From NCBI GenBank assembly GCA_946612185.1, contig CAMOEP010000019.1, positions 1 through 15,639 on the forward strand: DNA of 15,639 bases, in the 5' to 3' direction. This stretch comes from an uncultured Ruminococcus sp. (GTDB lineage Bacteria; Bacillota; Clostridia; Oscillospirales; Ruminococcaceae). The notes under the pieces were generated by a model that had not been told where the DNA came from, made no database searches, and was given only the letters and a program-made list of their open reading frames with translations. Numbering within the stretch: position 1 is the first letter of the stretch; every line of letters starts with the position of its first letter. The position numbers were made by a program, and so were the translations under genes. Below are positions 1-7,058 of this stretch, one piece after another.

Positions 1-1
1 C

Positions 2-619
2 ACACCTATCCCCACCGACTACCGCTTCAACACCCTCTCACAAGACCCGGCATACCGCAATGATATGACATCCAAGGGCTATGTTCAGTCCAATATGCTC
101 AGCTACTACATGGGCGACGGAATGGATATGCCCCAGCAGCCGAAAGTAAGCTATATCGGTGAAACCGCCCTTGACGAGTCCTCAGTATATGCCATTCGCA
201 ATACCGGAAGCGGACGCTGCATGGACGTTTACAAGTCTGAGCGCACTGACGGCACGAACATTCAGCAGTACGGCACGACTGCGAACAAGGCGAACAATAC
301 CTGGACAGTGAAAAGTGCAGGCGATGGTTACTACTACATCGTTTCCAGGCTTTCCACCGGCACGAATTGCTATATGACAGTTGCAGACGGTGCTGACAAG
401 AACGGTGCAAATGTGCAGATATCGGCGTTTACCGGCGATGATTCACAGAAGTTCAAACTCAGGCACATAAGCGGAAATTCCTACCTTATCACCACGAAAT
501 GCTCCGGAGATACGAAGTGCGTGGAAGTTGCGGAGTACTCCACCTCTGCCGGTGCAAACGTCCAGCAGTGGGAGATAACCGAAACTCCCTCCCAGTTATG
601 GACATTTGAAGTGTTATAA
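2..619 (+). CDS. C-terminal part of a protein ending in a ricin-type beta-trefoil (RICIN/CBM13-like) domain, 5' truncated by window
   Basis: The reading frame is open from the first complete codon at position 2, so the gene starts before the window; 205 residues are visible. About the first 55 residues (to around MPQQPKVSYIG) belong to an upstream domain I cannot identify. From SVYAIRNTGSGRCMDV to the end the sequence fits a ricin B-like lectin: three repeating subdomains, each with a hydrophobic strand, a G-A-N-V-Q-type segment (TNIQQY, ANVQIS, ANVQQW) and QxW-like ends (NTWTV, QKFKL, QLWTF). In this family the domain binds sugars and is usually attached to a secreted hydrolase, so a secreted polysaccharide- or cell-wall-acting enzyme is likely; that is inference. 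The catalytic part lies outside the window. The gene ends just before a bidirectional hairpin terminator. Confidence 0.8.
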   Translation, partial: TPIPTDYRFNTLSQDPAYRNDMTSKGYVQSNMLSYYMGDGMDMPQQPKVSYIGETALDESSVYAIRNTGSGRCMDVYKSERTDGTNIQQYGTTANKANNTWTVKSAGDGYYYIVSRLSTGTNCYMTVADGADKNGANVQISAFTGDDSQKFKLRHISGNSYLITTKCSGDTKCVEVAEYSTSAGANVQQWEITETPSQLWTFEVL

Positions 620-622
620 AAA

Positions 623-658
623 TATGGCTGCTGATCGATACGACGGTCGGCAGCCATA
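623..658. terminator. Bidirectional hairpin terminator between the lectin-domain gene and thiD
   Basis: TATGGCTGCTGATCG (623-637) pairs with CGGTCGGCAGCCATA (644-658) as a 15-bp stem with two G-U pairs and a 6-nt loop. It is followed by CTTTTATT on the plus strand and by TTTTTATAAC on the minus strand, so it can stop both convergent transcripts. Confidence 0.8.
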
Positions 659-665
659 ACTTTTA

Positions 666-1475
666 TTATACTTCCGGATAAGTGGTAAATTCGTTATCAA
701 TAGCGAATCCGTGGTTCATAGGGCCGCTGCCGCTGCCAAGATCGAGCATAGCAGCAAGAGCGCCTGAGATATAACTTTTCGCACGGGTGATAGACTGCTC
801 CATATCGAATCCCTTAGCCAGGTTTGAAGCAATAGCGCTGGAAAGGGTACAGCCGGTGCCGTGGGTATTGGGGTTGTCGATGCGCACGCCGTTGAACCAG
901 ACCATTGTTCCGCCGTCGCAGAGCAGGTCGTTTGCATCATTTAGCTGATGACCACCCTTTATGAGGACATTGCAGCCAAAGGTGTCGAAGATCATCTTAG
1001 CAGCTTTCTCCATATCCTCCGGGGACTTTATGTCCATACCTGTAAGCACCTGCGCTTCCGGTATATTAGGTGTAATGAGTGAAGAGAGCGGGATAAGCTG
1101 AGTTTTCAGGGCATTTACTGCCTCGTCAGCGATAAGCTTCGAGCCGCTTGTAGCCACCATTACCGGGTCAAGGACGATATTGGCAGGGGAGTACTGGCGC
1201 AGTTTTTCAGCAATAACACTGATAAGTTCCGGGGAAGAAACCATGCCGATCTTCACAGCATCAGGGAAGATATCAGTGAAAACGCAGTCAAGCTGCTGAG
1301 CAAGAAACTCCGGGGAAGCGTTCATAATGCCGGTAACACCCAGGGTATTCTGAGCGGTGAGGGCAGTAATGGCGGAGGTTGCAAAAACTCCGTTTGCCAG
1401 CATAGTTTTGATATCCGCCTGGATACCAGCGCCGCCGCCTGAGTCACTTCCGGCGATAGTCAGGGCAGTTCTCAT
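666..1475 (-). CDS. thiD: Hydroxymethylpyrimidine / phosphomethylpyrimidine kinase
   Basis: This cytoplasmic kinase phosphorylates HMP and HMP-P to HMP-PP, the pyrimidine half of thiamine, which the neighbouring ThiE joins to the thiazole. The 269-residue product has the normal family length. It carries the N-terminal substrate motif [16 protein letters not shown] (residues 6-21), the DPVMVATSG strand (103-111), TPN (135-137) and the ribokinase-fold anion-hole motif HGTGCT (205-210) with the expected cysteine at 209. The start at 1475 was chosen because AAAGGAG sits just upstream and conserved sequence begins immediately; a longer frame to 1535 exists but has no family similarity. Its ATG overlaps the thiE stop as ATGA, so translation is probably coupled. 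Family identification is firm; whether it prefers HMP-P or another pyridoxine-like substrate cannot be read here. Confidence 0.93.
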   Translation of the reverse strand: MRTALTIAGSDSGGGAGIQADIKTMLANGVFATSAITALTAQNTLGVTGIMNASPEFLAQQLDCVFTDIFPDAVKIGMVSSPELISVIAEKLRQYSPANIVLDPVMVATSGSKLIADEAVNALKTQLIPLSSLITPNIPEAQVLTGMDIKSPEDMEKAAKMIFDTFGCNVLIKGGHQLNDANDLLCDGGTMVWFNGVRIDNPNTHGTGCTLSSAIASNLAKGFDMEQSITRAKSYISGALAAMLDLGSGSGPMNHGFAIDNEFTTYPEV

Positions 1476-2131
1476 ACTCTGCTCCTTTCCGGAACTTCGA
1501 TTATGCGTGAAGCCAGTTTTTTCAGGGCGATGCACTCCTGCTGGATATCGTCAGCGGCGAATATAGCGCTGACCATAGCCGCACCGCTTGCGCCCAGACC
1601 TTCCAGTTCCAGGATATTCTGTCTGTTTATGCCGCCTATAGCCACAACGGGGATATCAACAGCGCTGCATATCTCGCTGAAAGTTTCCTGGCTCATAGGC
1701 TTAGCGTTTGACTTGGTGCTGGTTGCGAACAGAGCGCCGCAGCCTAAGTAGTCAGCGCCGTCAGCCTGTGCAGCGAGAGCCTGCTCCACGGTTTTTGCGG
1801 TAACGCCGATGATCATTTTATCGCCCACAAGCTGGCGAACCATACTTGGCGACATATCGTCCTGACCGACGTGAACGCCGTCAGCGCCGCAGTTTATAGC
1901 GATGCCCACGTTATCGTTGATGAGCAGGGGGACGTTGTAGCGCTTGCAGAGAGCCTGAACTGCCTTAGCCTCCTCCAGGAAGCTTTCGTGGTCAAGGTGC
2001 TTTTCACGGAGCTGAACCATAGTAACTCCACCCTTCAGAGCGTCCTCAAGCTGTTCCAGCAAAGTCTGTCTGCCTACCCATTTTCTGTCTGTGATAGCAT
2101 ACAGCAGGGTATTTTCCTTAGTTAAATTCAT
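1472..2131 (-). CDS. thiE: Thiamine-phosphate synthase
   Basis: The enzyme condenses HMP-PP with thiazole phosphate to thiamine phosphate. The 219-residue TIM-barrel protein shows the family landmarks: YAITD (11-15), QLREK (40-44, pyrophosphate binding), INDN (71-74), HVGQDD (87-92), the loop GALFATSTK (132-140, usually GPxFxTxTK) and AIGGI (164-168). The start at 2131 has GGAGG (2138-2142 on the opposite strand) six bases upstream; the frame continues to 2197 without family similarity. It is the first gene of a thiE-thiD pair. thiM and the thiazole-forming genes are absent from this window, so the thiazole must come from elsewhere or by salvage. I looked for a TPP riboswitch upstream and did not find one. 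Confidence 0.93.
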   Translation of the reverse strand: MNLTKENTLLYAITDRKWVGRQTLLEQLEDALKGGVTMVQLREKHLDHESFLEEAKAVQALCKRYNVPLLINDNVGIAINCGADGVHVGQDDMSPSMVRQLVGDKMIIGVTAKTVEQALAAQADGADYLGCGALFATSTKSNAKPMSQETFSEICSAVDIPVVAIGGINRQNILELEGLGASGAAMVSAIFAADDIQQECIALKKLASRIIEVPERSRV

Positions 2132-2382
2132 AATGTGCCTCCAATTCCAAAAGCGTATCTTCTGGTTAACAAGTGGGATATTAGCATTGCAAAACACCTT
2201 TTATTAAAATATCACATTTTATTGAATTTGTAGTGAGTATAATGTGTTAAAATTGTGAAACAAATGCAAGAAAAATGTAGGTATTAAATTCATATCCTTA
2301 AATAATTATAACATTAATTACAGTTTCGATATTAACATACTATTTTGAAAATGTAAATTTATTGTAAATTTGCTAAAATAGC
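2132..2382. other. AT-rich intergenic region upstream of thiE, no gene seen
   Basis: Together with the terminator after it, this makes a gap of about 306 bp between the thiE start and the GH44 stop. It is very AT-rich and no credible reading frame or RNA gene was found. It contains the thiE ribosome binding site, one possible minus-strand promoter (2236-2263), a short direct repeat TGTAAATTT near 2352-2371 and a small palindrome TGCTAAAATAGCA at 2371-2383. The TPP-riboswitch core (CUGAGA, and the ACC...GAU region) was not found on the minus strand. Confidence 0.6.
2236..2263 (-). promoter_or_regulatory. Possible thiE promoter
   Basis: On the minus strand TTGTTT is followed after 16 bp by TATACT. 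The -10 is good but the -35 is weak and the region is AT-rich, so chance similarity is possible. It would give a leader of about 100 nt before thiE. Confidence 0.35.
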
Positions 2383-2416
2383 AAAAAAAGAGACTGCCAT
2401 GCCCGACAGTCTCTTT
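2383..2416 (-). terminator. Rho-independent terminator of the GH44 gene
   Basis: On the minus strand AAAGAGACTG, a 10-nt loop and CAGTCTCTTT are followed directly by a T run (TTTTTTT). It lies just after the GH44 stop codon. The stem is perfect over 10 bp. Confidence 0.88.
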
Positions 2417-2437
2417 CTGATGAATAAATAATGGGGA

Positions 2438-4774
2438 TCACTCTGCGATTCCGGCTTCGATCTGCTGGATAATGAATGCATCTTCTGAAGTGATATCGCC
2501 GTCGCCGTTAACGTCAGCGTTCTTCATGAGATCCTCAGACTTGAAAGGATACTTTTCCTTGTTAGCAACATACTGGAGAACGCAAACGATGTCGCTTACA
2601 GAAACCTCATTGTCACCTGTAACGTCGCCTCTCTTGCCGGAAGCTGCTTCTGTAGTCTCGGAAGTAGCCTCAGTTGCGGGCTGTGAAGCGCCGTCCCACT
2701 CATAGTACATTGTGATAGTGTTGTAAGTTACGGTAACGTCTGCACCTGTGGGGTCAGCGTTGGAGGACTTCCACCAATCCTGGAACTCGATGTATGTATC
2801 ACCGATCTCAGCTTCAACCTCGATGCTCTTTGTGTCGTCTGCGGGGTCGGGGATATTGAATGTGCCGTCAAAGAGTACGGTAGTGTCGCCAGTACCGCCG
2901 CTGTACATGAATGACTTCTGACCCCACTGGCTGTTGCTGTCAGCAGTAATGAGCTTGTTGAAGCACAGACCGCCGCCGCCGCCGAACCAGTCAGTAGTAG
3001 ATGAGCAGGTAGCAGTTGAATTGATAACAGCCTTCTTGAGAGCCTTAGCGTCTTCAATGGGAATCATGGGATAGCCGTTCTTGGACTTCTCAAGTTCGCT
3101 GAACTGGAAGGTAACTTCCTTTGTAGTGATGTCGGGAGCTTCGTAAACCTCAGCATCGCTTGCCTTGTCGGAGAGAACGATCTGAGCGACAGAGAGGGGA
3201 GGAAGTTCAACAGTTACCTTATTACCGGACAGGTCATTCTGAACGTCGATGACTCTGATACCGGAATCGTCCTTAGTGATAGCGTAAACGACAGCGCTCT
3301 TGTAAGTGGAAGCAGAGCCGTCGATAGTGATCTCAGCCTTCTCGGACTTTTCCTTCTCCTTGTTGGAGAGAACGAGAGTTACCTGAGAGTCGTCGTCGCC
3401 GTTGATAGAAGCGAATGCAGCGGACTTTGAAAGATCCTCAGACTTTGTGGAAACCAGGGTATCACCGAAAGCGCTGCCCTTGCCGTCGTAGTTGGTGTAG
3501 AGGTTGATAGCGGAAGCTACGAAAGGACACTCAGGGAGAGTACCCCAGTAAGTAGCGAAGTAAACGTTATTCTCAGCGAAAGCGCCCAGAGCCTCAGCCT
3601 CAGCGATAGCGGTATAAACGGACTTACCGGTTACCTTTTCGTTGCTGATGTTGCCCAGGTTGTACTCAGAAACGGCGATCTTAGTGCCGGGGTAGTACTT
3701 GTCGATAGCGTCCTGGATATTGGGAATGAAGGGGAAGAACTGACCAGACCAGGGCTGGAGCCAGCTATTCTCGATATAAGTGGGGTCATAGAGACTTCTT
3801 GCAGCCTGGAGGATATCGTCATCGGAATTGATACCCTGAGAGTAGTAGTGAACGTCGATAACGTCCAGCAGTCTTGTACCGGCTTCCTCCTCAGCCTTCT
3901 TCATCTGGTCGAGGTAGTATTCCAGATACCAGCGGTAATTGCCCTTGACAGACTGCCAGTCAGAGTCAGTGAAGCCGTTTCCGGATTCGCCTGCATTGAT
4001 GCAAGGGAGCATACCCCAGAAAGCAGGGCCGAAAACTTCAGCCTTAGGGTCGATAGCCTTTACACGCTTAGCCAGTTCGATAGACTTTGAAACCAGCTCG
4101 CTGTTTGTACACTCCTCAGGGTGAATTCTGGGGTGAGTATCGTTCCAGAGCATAGGCTCGTTGTCGAGGCTGTAAGCCTGGAAGCCAGTCTCAGTGGAAG
4201 CGTCGCCCAGAGTCTTTACCAGGTAGTTAACGTACTCGTCGATGTATACAGTATCGTCAGTCAGGTCAGGTTCGAGGGAAAGCTCGCCGTCCTTAGTGAA
4301 AGCGACCTTATTCCAGCGAGCGGAAGGAGCAGTTTCCTCCTCGGTAACAGTGCCGTTCATATCAGCAGCAACGTAACCGCACATCTGGAGTGTAGTCATT
4401 TTATAAGGTACGCCGTACTTCTGGCAGTTCTCGGAGAACTGTCTTGCAGGGTAAGCAGGGCCGTCGGAAGTCTTGCCGTAGTGGTTATCGGAACTGTTCA
4501 TCCAGTCCTCGCCGGCGCTGGAGAAGTTAGTTTCCCAGTTGTAGCCGGTCATACGGTTACCGCCCTGACGAACGTTATTAACAGTGATTCCCTTGAGGTT
4601 GGAGTTTGAGAACTCGTTAACGCCGTAGATGTAGGGACTGATAGACTTCTTTTCGCCGCTCAGGTCGATAGAAACGCTCATAGCGTAGCTGTCATCAGCG
4701 GAAGCCTGTACAACAGGCATAGCAGCGATAAGGCAGATACCAGCGGTAATGCCGGCGATGCTTTTTCTGAACAT
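2438..4774 (-). CDS. Secreted cellulosomal GH44 endoglucanase/xyloglucanase with C-terminal CBM and dockerin
   Basis: This 778-residue enzyme probably cuts beta-1,4-glucans such as xyloglucan or carboxymethylcellulose outside the cell. A signal peptide (1-26, KS...IAAMPVVQASA, cleavage after ASA) leads into a GH44 TIM barrel (about 32-445) and a beta-sandwich (about 446-535). Glu206 in DNEP (204-207) fits the acid/base and Glu370 in VSEYN (368-372) the nucleophile; the spacing matches characterised GH44 enzymes. Residues about 548-695 (FQFSELEKSKNGYP ... TITMYYEWD) form a separate module, best explained as a carbohydrate-binding module, possibly CBM76 as known beside R. flavefaciens GH44; the number is from memory. 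A T/E/A-rich linker (about 696-712) precedes a dockerin with two calcium loops, DVTGDNEVSVSD (717-728) and DVNGDGDITSED (754-765), which anchors it to a cohesin. The start at 4774 has AGGAGG upstream. It follows the regulator by 19 bp, with no room for its own promoter in the gap. Confidence 0.93.
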   Translation of the reverse strand: MFRKSIAGITAGICLIAAMPVVQASADDSYAMSVSIDLSGEKKSISPYIYGVNEFSNSNLKGITVNNVRQGGNRMTGYNWETNFSSAGEDWMNSSDNHYGKTSDGPAYPARQFSENCQKYGVPYKMTTLQMCGYVAADMNGTVTEEETAPSARWNKVAFTKDGELSLEPDLTDDTVYIDEYVNYLVKTLGDASTETGFQAYSLDNEPMLWNDTHPRIHPEECTNSELVSKSIELAKRVKAIDPKAEVFGPAFWGMLPCINAGESGNGFTDSDWQSVKGNYRWYLEYYLDQMKKAEEEAGTRLLDVIDVHYYSQGINSDDDILQAARSLYDPTYIENSWLQPWSGQFFPFIPNIQDAIDKYYPGTKIAVSEYNLGNISNEKVTGKSVYTAIAEAEALGAFAENNVYFATYWGTLPECPFVASAINLYTNYDGKGSAFGDTLVSTKSEDLSKSAAFASINGDDDSQVTLVLSNKEKEKSEKAEITIDGSASTYKSAVVYAITKDDSGIRVIDVQNDLSGNKVTVELPPLSVAQIVLSDKASDAEVYEAPDITTKEVTFQFSELEKSKNGYPMIPIEDAKALKKAVINSTATCSSTTDWFGGGGGLCFNKLITADSNSQWGQKSFMYSGGTGDTTVLFDGTFNIPDPADDTKSIEVEAEIGDTYIEFQDWWKSSNADPTGADVTVTYNTITMYYEWDGASQPATEATSETTEAASGKRGDVTGDNEVSVSDIVCVLQYVANKEKYPFKSEDLMKNADVNGDGDITSEDAFIIQQIEAGIAE

Positions 4775-4793
4775 AGTGATTATCCTCCTGTAA

Positions 4794-5633
4794 TTATTCC
4801 GGCTTATCACCGTGGAAGGGCGGTTTTTGCCAGATATCAATATTTGGTTCGCAGAAAGACAGGTAATTAACGACTGATTCTGCAAGAGTCAGTATGCCAG
4901 TAATGGCAACATGGTGGACATAGCCGTAAATAGGGAAAGGAGTGCCGCCGGTATTGGCGGTAAGTTCCCACATAAGACCGAACTGGCAGAACTTTGTAAC
5001 GATGTCGCTGACAGTTTCCCTGGGAAGCGAAAGTTCGCTTGCGAGGAAATCGGTAGTGATGATACAATTGCGTCCCAGAGTTTCGCAGTACCGGATAGCA
5101 CGGAGGCAATTCTCGTCAGAGAGGAGGGAGAACAGCCTTATAATACGCTCGTCGATGCGGAAATAGTCGTCGATGCCATTTTCCGGGATTCGCATAAAAC
5201 AGAGGTACTGCATATTCTGGTTAAGTCTTGCCAGGGCAAGTTCGTAATCTGTGCGGAGCAGGGCATAAGTCTCTTTGTTGAGTGTTTCCGGGAACGAGAT
5301 AGTTTCCGGGGCAGCACTGGCGTTATAGGCGGAGATGAGGGTGTATCCGAGCTGGATAACGAAAGCGCTTTTCTCCTCCTCCGGAAGATGCTGGAGTTTA
5401 TGTGCGGCAATTCGAGAGATGTCCACTTTACCGTCATCTTCTTTTAGTCCAAAGAGTACATCAAGGGAAACGTCGAGAATCCTTGATATTTCCGGCAGCA
5501 GTTCGCTATCGGGATAGCTGCCCTTTTCCCATTTTGAAACAGCCTGCGGAGTGACCGACAGCTTAGCCGCCAGTTGACTCTGCGTGATACCGGCTTTTTT
5601 GCGGTATCGAACCAGGTTGTCGCTGAATTTCAT
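4794..5633 (-). CDS. XRE-family transcriptional regulator with a second winged-helix-like region
   Basis: The 279-residue protein begins with a clear Cro/CI-type helix-turn-helix (about 6-61: LVRYRKKAGITQSQLAAKLS, TPQAVSKWEKG, then LLPEISRILDVSLDVLFG). The middle (about 70-185) is helical and unrecognised. Residues about 190-240 (IITTDFLASELSLPRETVSD, then IVTKFCQFGLMWEL and a turn/strand) look like a second, winged-helix DNA-binding unit, though I cannot prove this from one sequence. The start at 5633 follows GGAGGT by 10 nt; the frame is open further upstream but those residues fall in the leader and promoter. It lies directly before the GH44 gene on the same strand, so it probably controls this enzyme unit and itself. 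The effector is unknown. Confidence 0.8.
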   Translation of the reverse strand: MKFSDNLVRYRKKAGITQSQLAAKLSVTPQAVSKWEKGSYPDSELLPEISRILDVSLDVLFGLKEDDGKVDISRIAAHKLQHLPEEEKSAFVIQLGYTLISAYNASAAPETISFPETLNKETYALLRTDYELALARLNQNMQYLCFMRIPENGIDDYFRIDERIIRLFSLLSDENCLRAIRYCETLGRNCIITTDFLASELSLPRETVSDIVTKFCQFGLMWELTANTGGTPFPIYGYVHHVAITGILTLAESVVNYLSFCEPNIDIWQKPPFHGDKPE

Positions 5634-5717
5634 ATCCTTGTTTACCTCCCCGGAAGAAACTCTATGCGAAGCAGCCTGAATATTGTCGTTAGTAACTGTA
5701 ATTCTTTTCACAAGTAT

Positions 5718-5746
5718 ACTATACCACACTTTCAGGTTGAATTCAA
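5718..5746 (-). promoter_or_regulatory. Proximal promoter (P2) of the regulator-GH44 unit
   Basis: On the minus strand TTGAAT (5741-5746) and TATAGT (5718-5723) are 17 bp apart, a near-consensus sigma-A promoter. The predicted transcript starts near 5711, about 78 nt before the regulator ATG. The -10 and the end of the spacer read AAAGTGTGGTATAGT, closely like the matching part of P1. Confidence 0.7.
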
Positions 5747-5806
5747 GCAATGGTTTCTTTCCATAATTAAACAGCAGATTGAAAAATCAACCGTCCGTTT
5801 ACACCT

Positions 5807-5835
5807 ATTATATCACACCTTAATAATAATTTCAA
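5807..5835 (-). promoter_or_regulatory. Distal promoter (P1) of the regulator-GH44 unit
   Basis: On the minus strand TTGAAA (5830-5835) and TATAAT (5807-5812) are 17 bp apart, an almost perfect sigma-A promoter. AGGTGT occurs twice, 14 bp apart, on either side of the -10 (plus-strand ACACCT at 5801-5806 and 5815-5820). The -35 box ends only two bases from the palindromic element that begins at 5838. Confidence 0.75.
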
Positions 5836-5837
5836 GT

Positions 5838-5917
5838 CGAGCTGAGCCAGCTCGACCGCATCTCACGTTGTCGCTCGCAAGCTGAGCCAGCTTGACCGCT
5901 TCTCACGTTGGCGCTTG
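5838..5917. repeat. Two tandem 40-bp copies at the left end of the palindromic element
   Basis: Unit A (5838-5877) and unit B (5878-5917) align without gaps: both read C-R-AGCTGAGCCAGCT-Y-GACCGC, then a CTCACGTTG block and a CGCTYG end. The right arm of the element matches unit B perfectly in the 22-bp outer part and unit A perfectly in CACGTTGTCGCTCG (5864-5877 against 6106-6119), so either unit can pair with it. Confidence 0.8.
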
Positions 5918-6160
5918 CTTACGCTCGCTCACTTTAAAAGAAACGGTGCTTTTTCCGTCGCTCAACCAAATTTGCACTGGTACAAAGTTCTGTTCGGAAA
6001 ATTCTGTAAACTGCTGTTTTACGATTCTACCGGAGAACTATGTACCAGGAAGAATAAGGTTGAGCGACGTACAAAGTACCGTTTCTTTTAAAGTAAGCGA
6101 GTTAACGAGCGACAACGTGGGTGCGGTCAAGCTGGCTCAGCTTGAAGCTGGTACAGCTTG
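5838..6160. repeat. Long imperfect palindromic non-coding element (MITE/REP-like or structured RNA candidate)
   Basis: Nearly the whole stretch folds back on itself. Paired segments from outside in: 5878-5899 with 6123-6144 (22 bp, perfect); the CACGTTG region 5904-5917 with about 6106-6119; 5931-5947 with 6078-6094 (17 bp, perfect); 5956-5967 with 6058-6069 (12 bp, perfect); 5977-5991 with 6034-6048 (14 of 15); and GTAAA 6006-6010 with TTTAC 6018-6022 around a 7-nt loop. The outer ends carry small hairpins CGAGCTG-AGC-CAGCTCG, CAAGCTG-AGC-CAGCTTG, CAAGCTG-GCT-CAGCTTG and AAGCTG-GTA-CAGCTT. No transposase lies nearby and the open frame inside (5892-6161) follows the repeat rather than any protein pattern. 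It could be a miniature inverted-repeat transposable element, a REP-type cluster or a large RNA hairpin; copy number would decide. I saw no clear target-site duplication. Confidence 0.8.
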
Positions 6161-6248
6161 ATTTGTGTACCTTTTATGAGAAGTTTCGACACATTCTCCG
6201 GAAAATTGGGCTTGCTTATGAATTGTGCATGCTTTGAACCACTTTCGC

Positions 6249-6277
6249 TTGATTAACAGCCTAAAAGATGATATAAT
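6249..6277 (+). promoter_or_regulatory. Promoter of the ABC transporter operon
   Basis: TTGATT (6249-6254) and TATAAT (6272-6277) are 17 bp apart, giving a start near 6284 and a leader of about 45 nt. A second TATAAT at 6288-6293 has no fitting -35. Between the palindromic element and this promoter (6161-6248) I see nothing recognisable. Confidence 0.72.
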
Positions 6278-6328
6278 ATTGTTAGCATATAATAACTATG
6301 ACCATTCAGTGACATAAGGAGGATGACT

Positions 6329-7045
6329 ATGAGTAATGAGGAGAAAAAATTTCTGGAAGTCAAGGGGCTGAAAAAGAGTTTCGGCAGCGGCGACACCAGG
6401 CAGGATGTTCTGAAAGGGCTTGATTTTACAGTCGCTAAGGGGGAATTTTGCGTGCTTCTCGGCCCTTCCGGTTCAGGAAAGTCCACGCTGCTCAATATAC
6501 TGGGCGGCATTGACAGCGCTGACGAAGGCGAGATTCGTATAAGCGGCGACAAGCTGGCGGATATGGACGAAAAAAGCCTGACCCGCTACAGACGCAAGCA
6601 TCTGGGCTACGTTTTCCAGATGTATAACCTTATCCCGAATCTGAACGTCAAGGAGAATATCGAAACCGGCGCTTACCTTTCCGATAACCCCCTTGATATC
6701 GACGAACTGCTGAAAATTCTGGGACTTTTCGAGCATCGCTACAAGTTGCCAAACCAGCTTTCCGGCGGTCAGCAGCAGAGAGTATCCATCGGCAGAGCCA
6801 TTGTAAAGAACCCGGATATTCTCTTGTGTGACGAGCCGACAGGTGCGCTGGACTACAAGACCTCCAAGGAGATACTCCAGCTTATCGAGGAGGTAAACCA
6901 GAAGTACGGCAACACCATAATTATGGTAACTCACAACGAAGCGATAAAGCTTATGGCAGACCACGTTATCAAATTTCGTGACGGTATGATAAGGCACGAT
7001 ATCATAAATACCGAAAAGGTGACCGCCGCCGAACTTGAATGGTAA
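6329..7045 (+). CDS. ABC transporter ATP-binding protein (MacB/LolD-type)
   Basis: This cytoplasmic ATPase drives the FtsX-type permease encoded next. The 238-residue protein has every nucleotide-binding motif: Walker A GPSGSGKST (45-53), Q-loop Gln97, signature LSGGQ (144-148), Walker B ILLCDEP (164-170) with catalytic Glu169, D-loop ALD (173-175) and switch His202 in MVTHN. The sequence FQMYNLIPNLNVKENI after the Q-loop is typical of the MacB/LolD group, which works with mechanotransmitting permeases rather than importers. I chose the ATG at 6329 because AAGGAGG (6316-6322) is six bases away; the in-frame ATG at 6323 touches the ribosome binding site. The permease gene starts 13 bp after the stop. 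The substrate cannot be told from the ATPase. Confidence 0.92.
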   Translation: MSNEEKKFLEVKGLKKSFGSGDTRQDVLKGLDFTVAKGEFCVLLGPSGSGKSTLLNILGGIDSADEGEIRISGDKLADMDEKSLTRYRRKHLGYVFQMYNLIPNLNVKENIETGAYLSDNPLDIDELLKILGLFEHRYKLPNQLSGGQQQRVSIGRAIVKNPDILLCDEPTGALDYKTSKEILQLIEEVNQKYGNTIIMVTHNEAIKLMADHVIKFRDGMIRHDIINTEKVTAAELEW

Positions 7046-7058
7046 GGGGGCGCAGTAA

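Noticed and set aside
2132..2382. TPP riboswitch before thiE
   Set aside because: Looked for because of the gene function, but the conserved core sequences are not present on the minus strand.
4121..4609. 162-residue plus-strand frame opposite the GH44 gene
   Set aside because: Lies antisense to the catalytic domain; no ribosome binding site or family similarity.
5838..5917. CRISPR-like repeats
   Set aside because: Only two adjoining copies without spacers, imperfect, and part of a larger palindrome; no cas genes nearby.
5892..6161. 89-residue plus-strand open frame inside the palindromic element
   Set aside because: No good ribosome binding site, composition dictated by the inverted repeats and no recognisable protein pattern.
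6288..6293. Second -10 box TATAAT before the ABC operon
   Set aside because: No -35-like sequence at the right distance; the promoter at 6249-6277 is much better.
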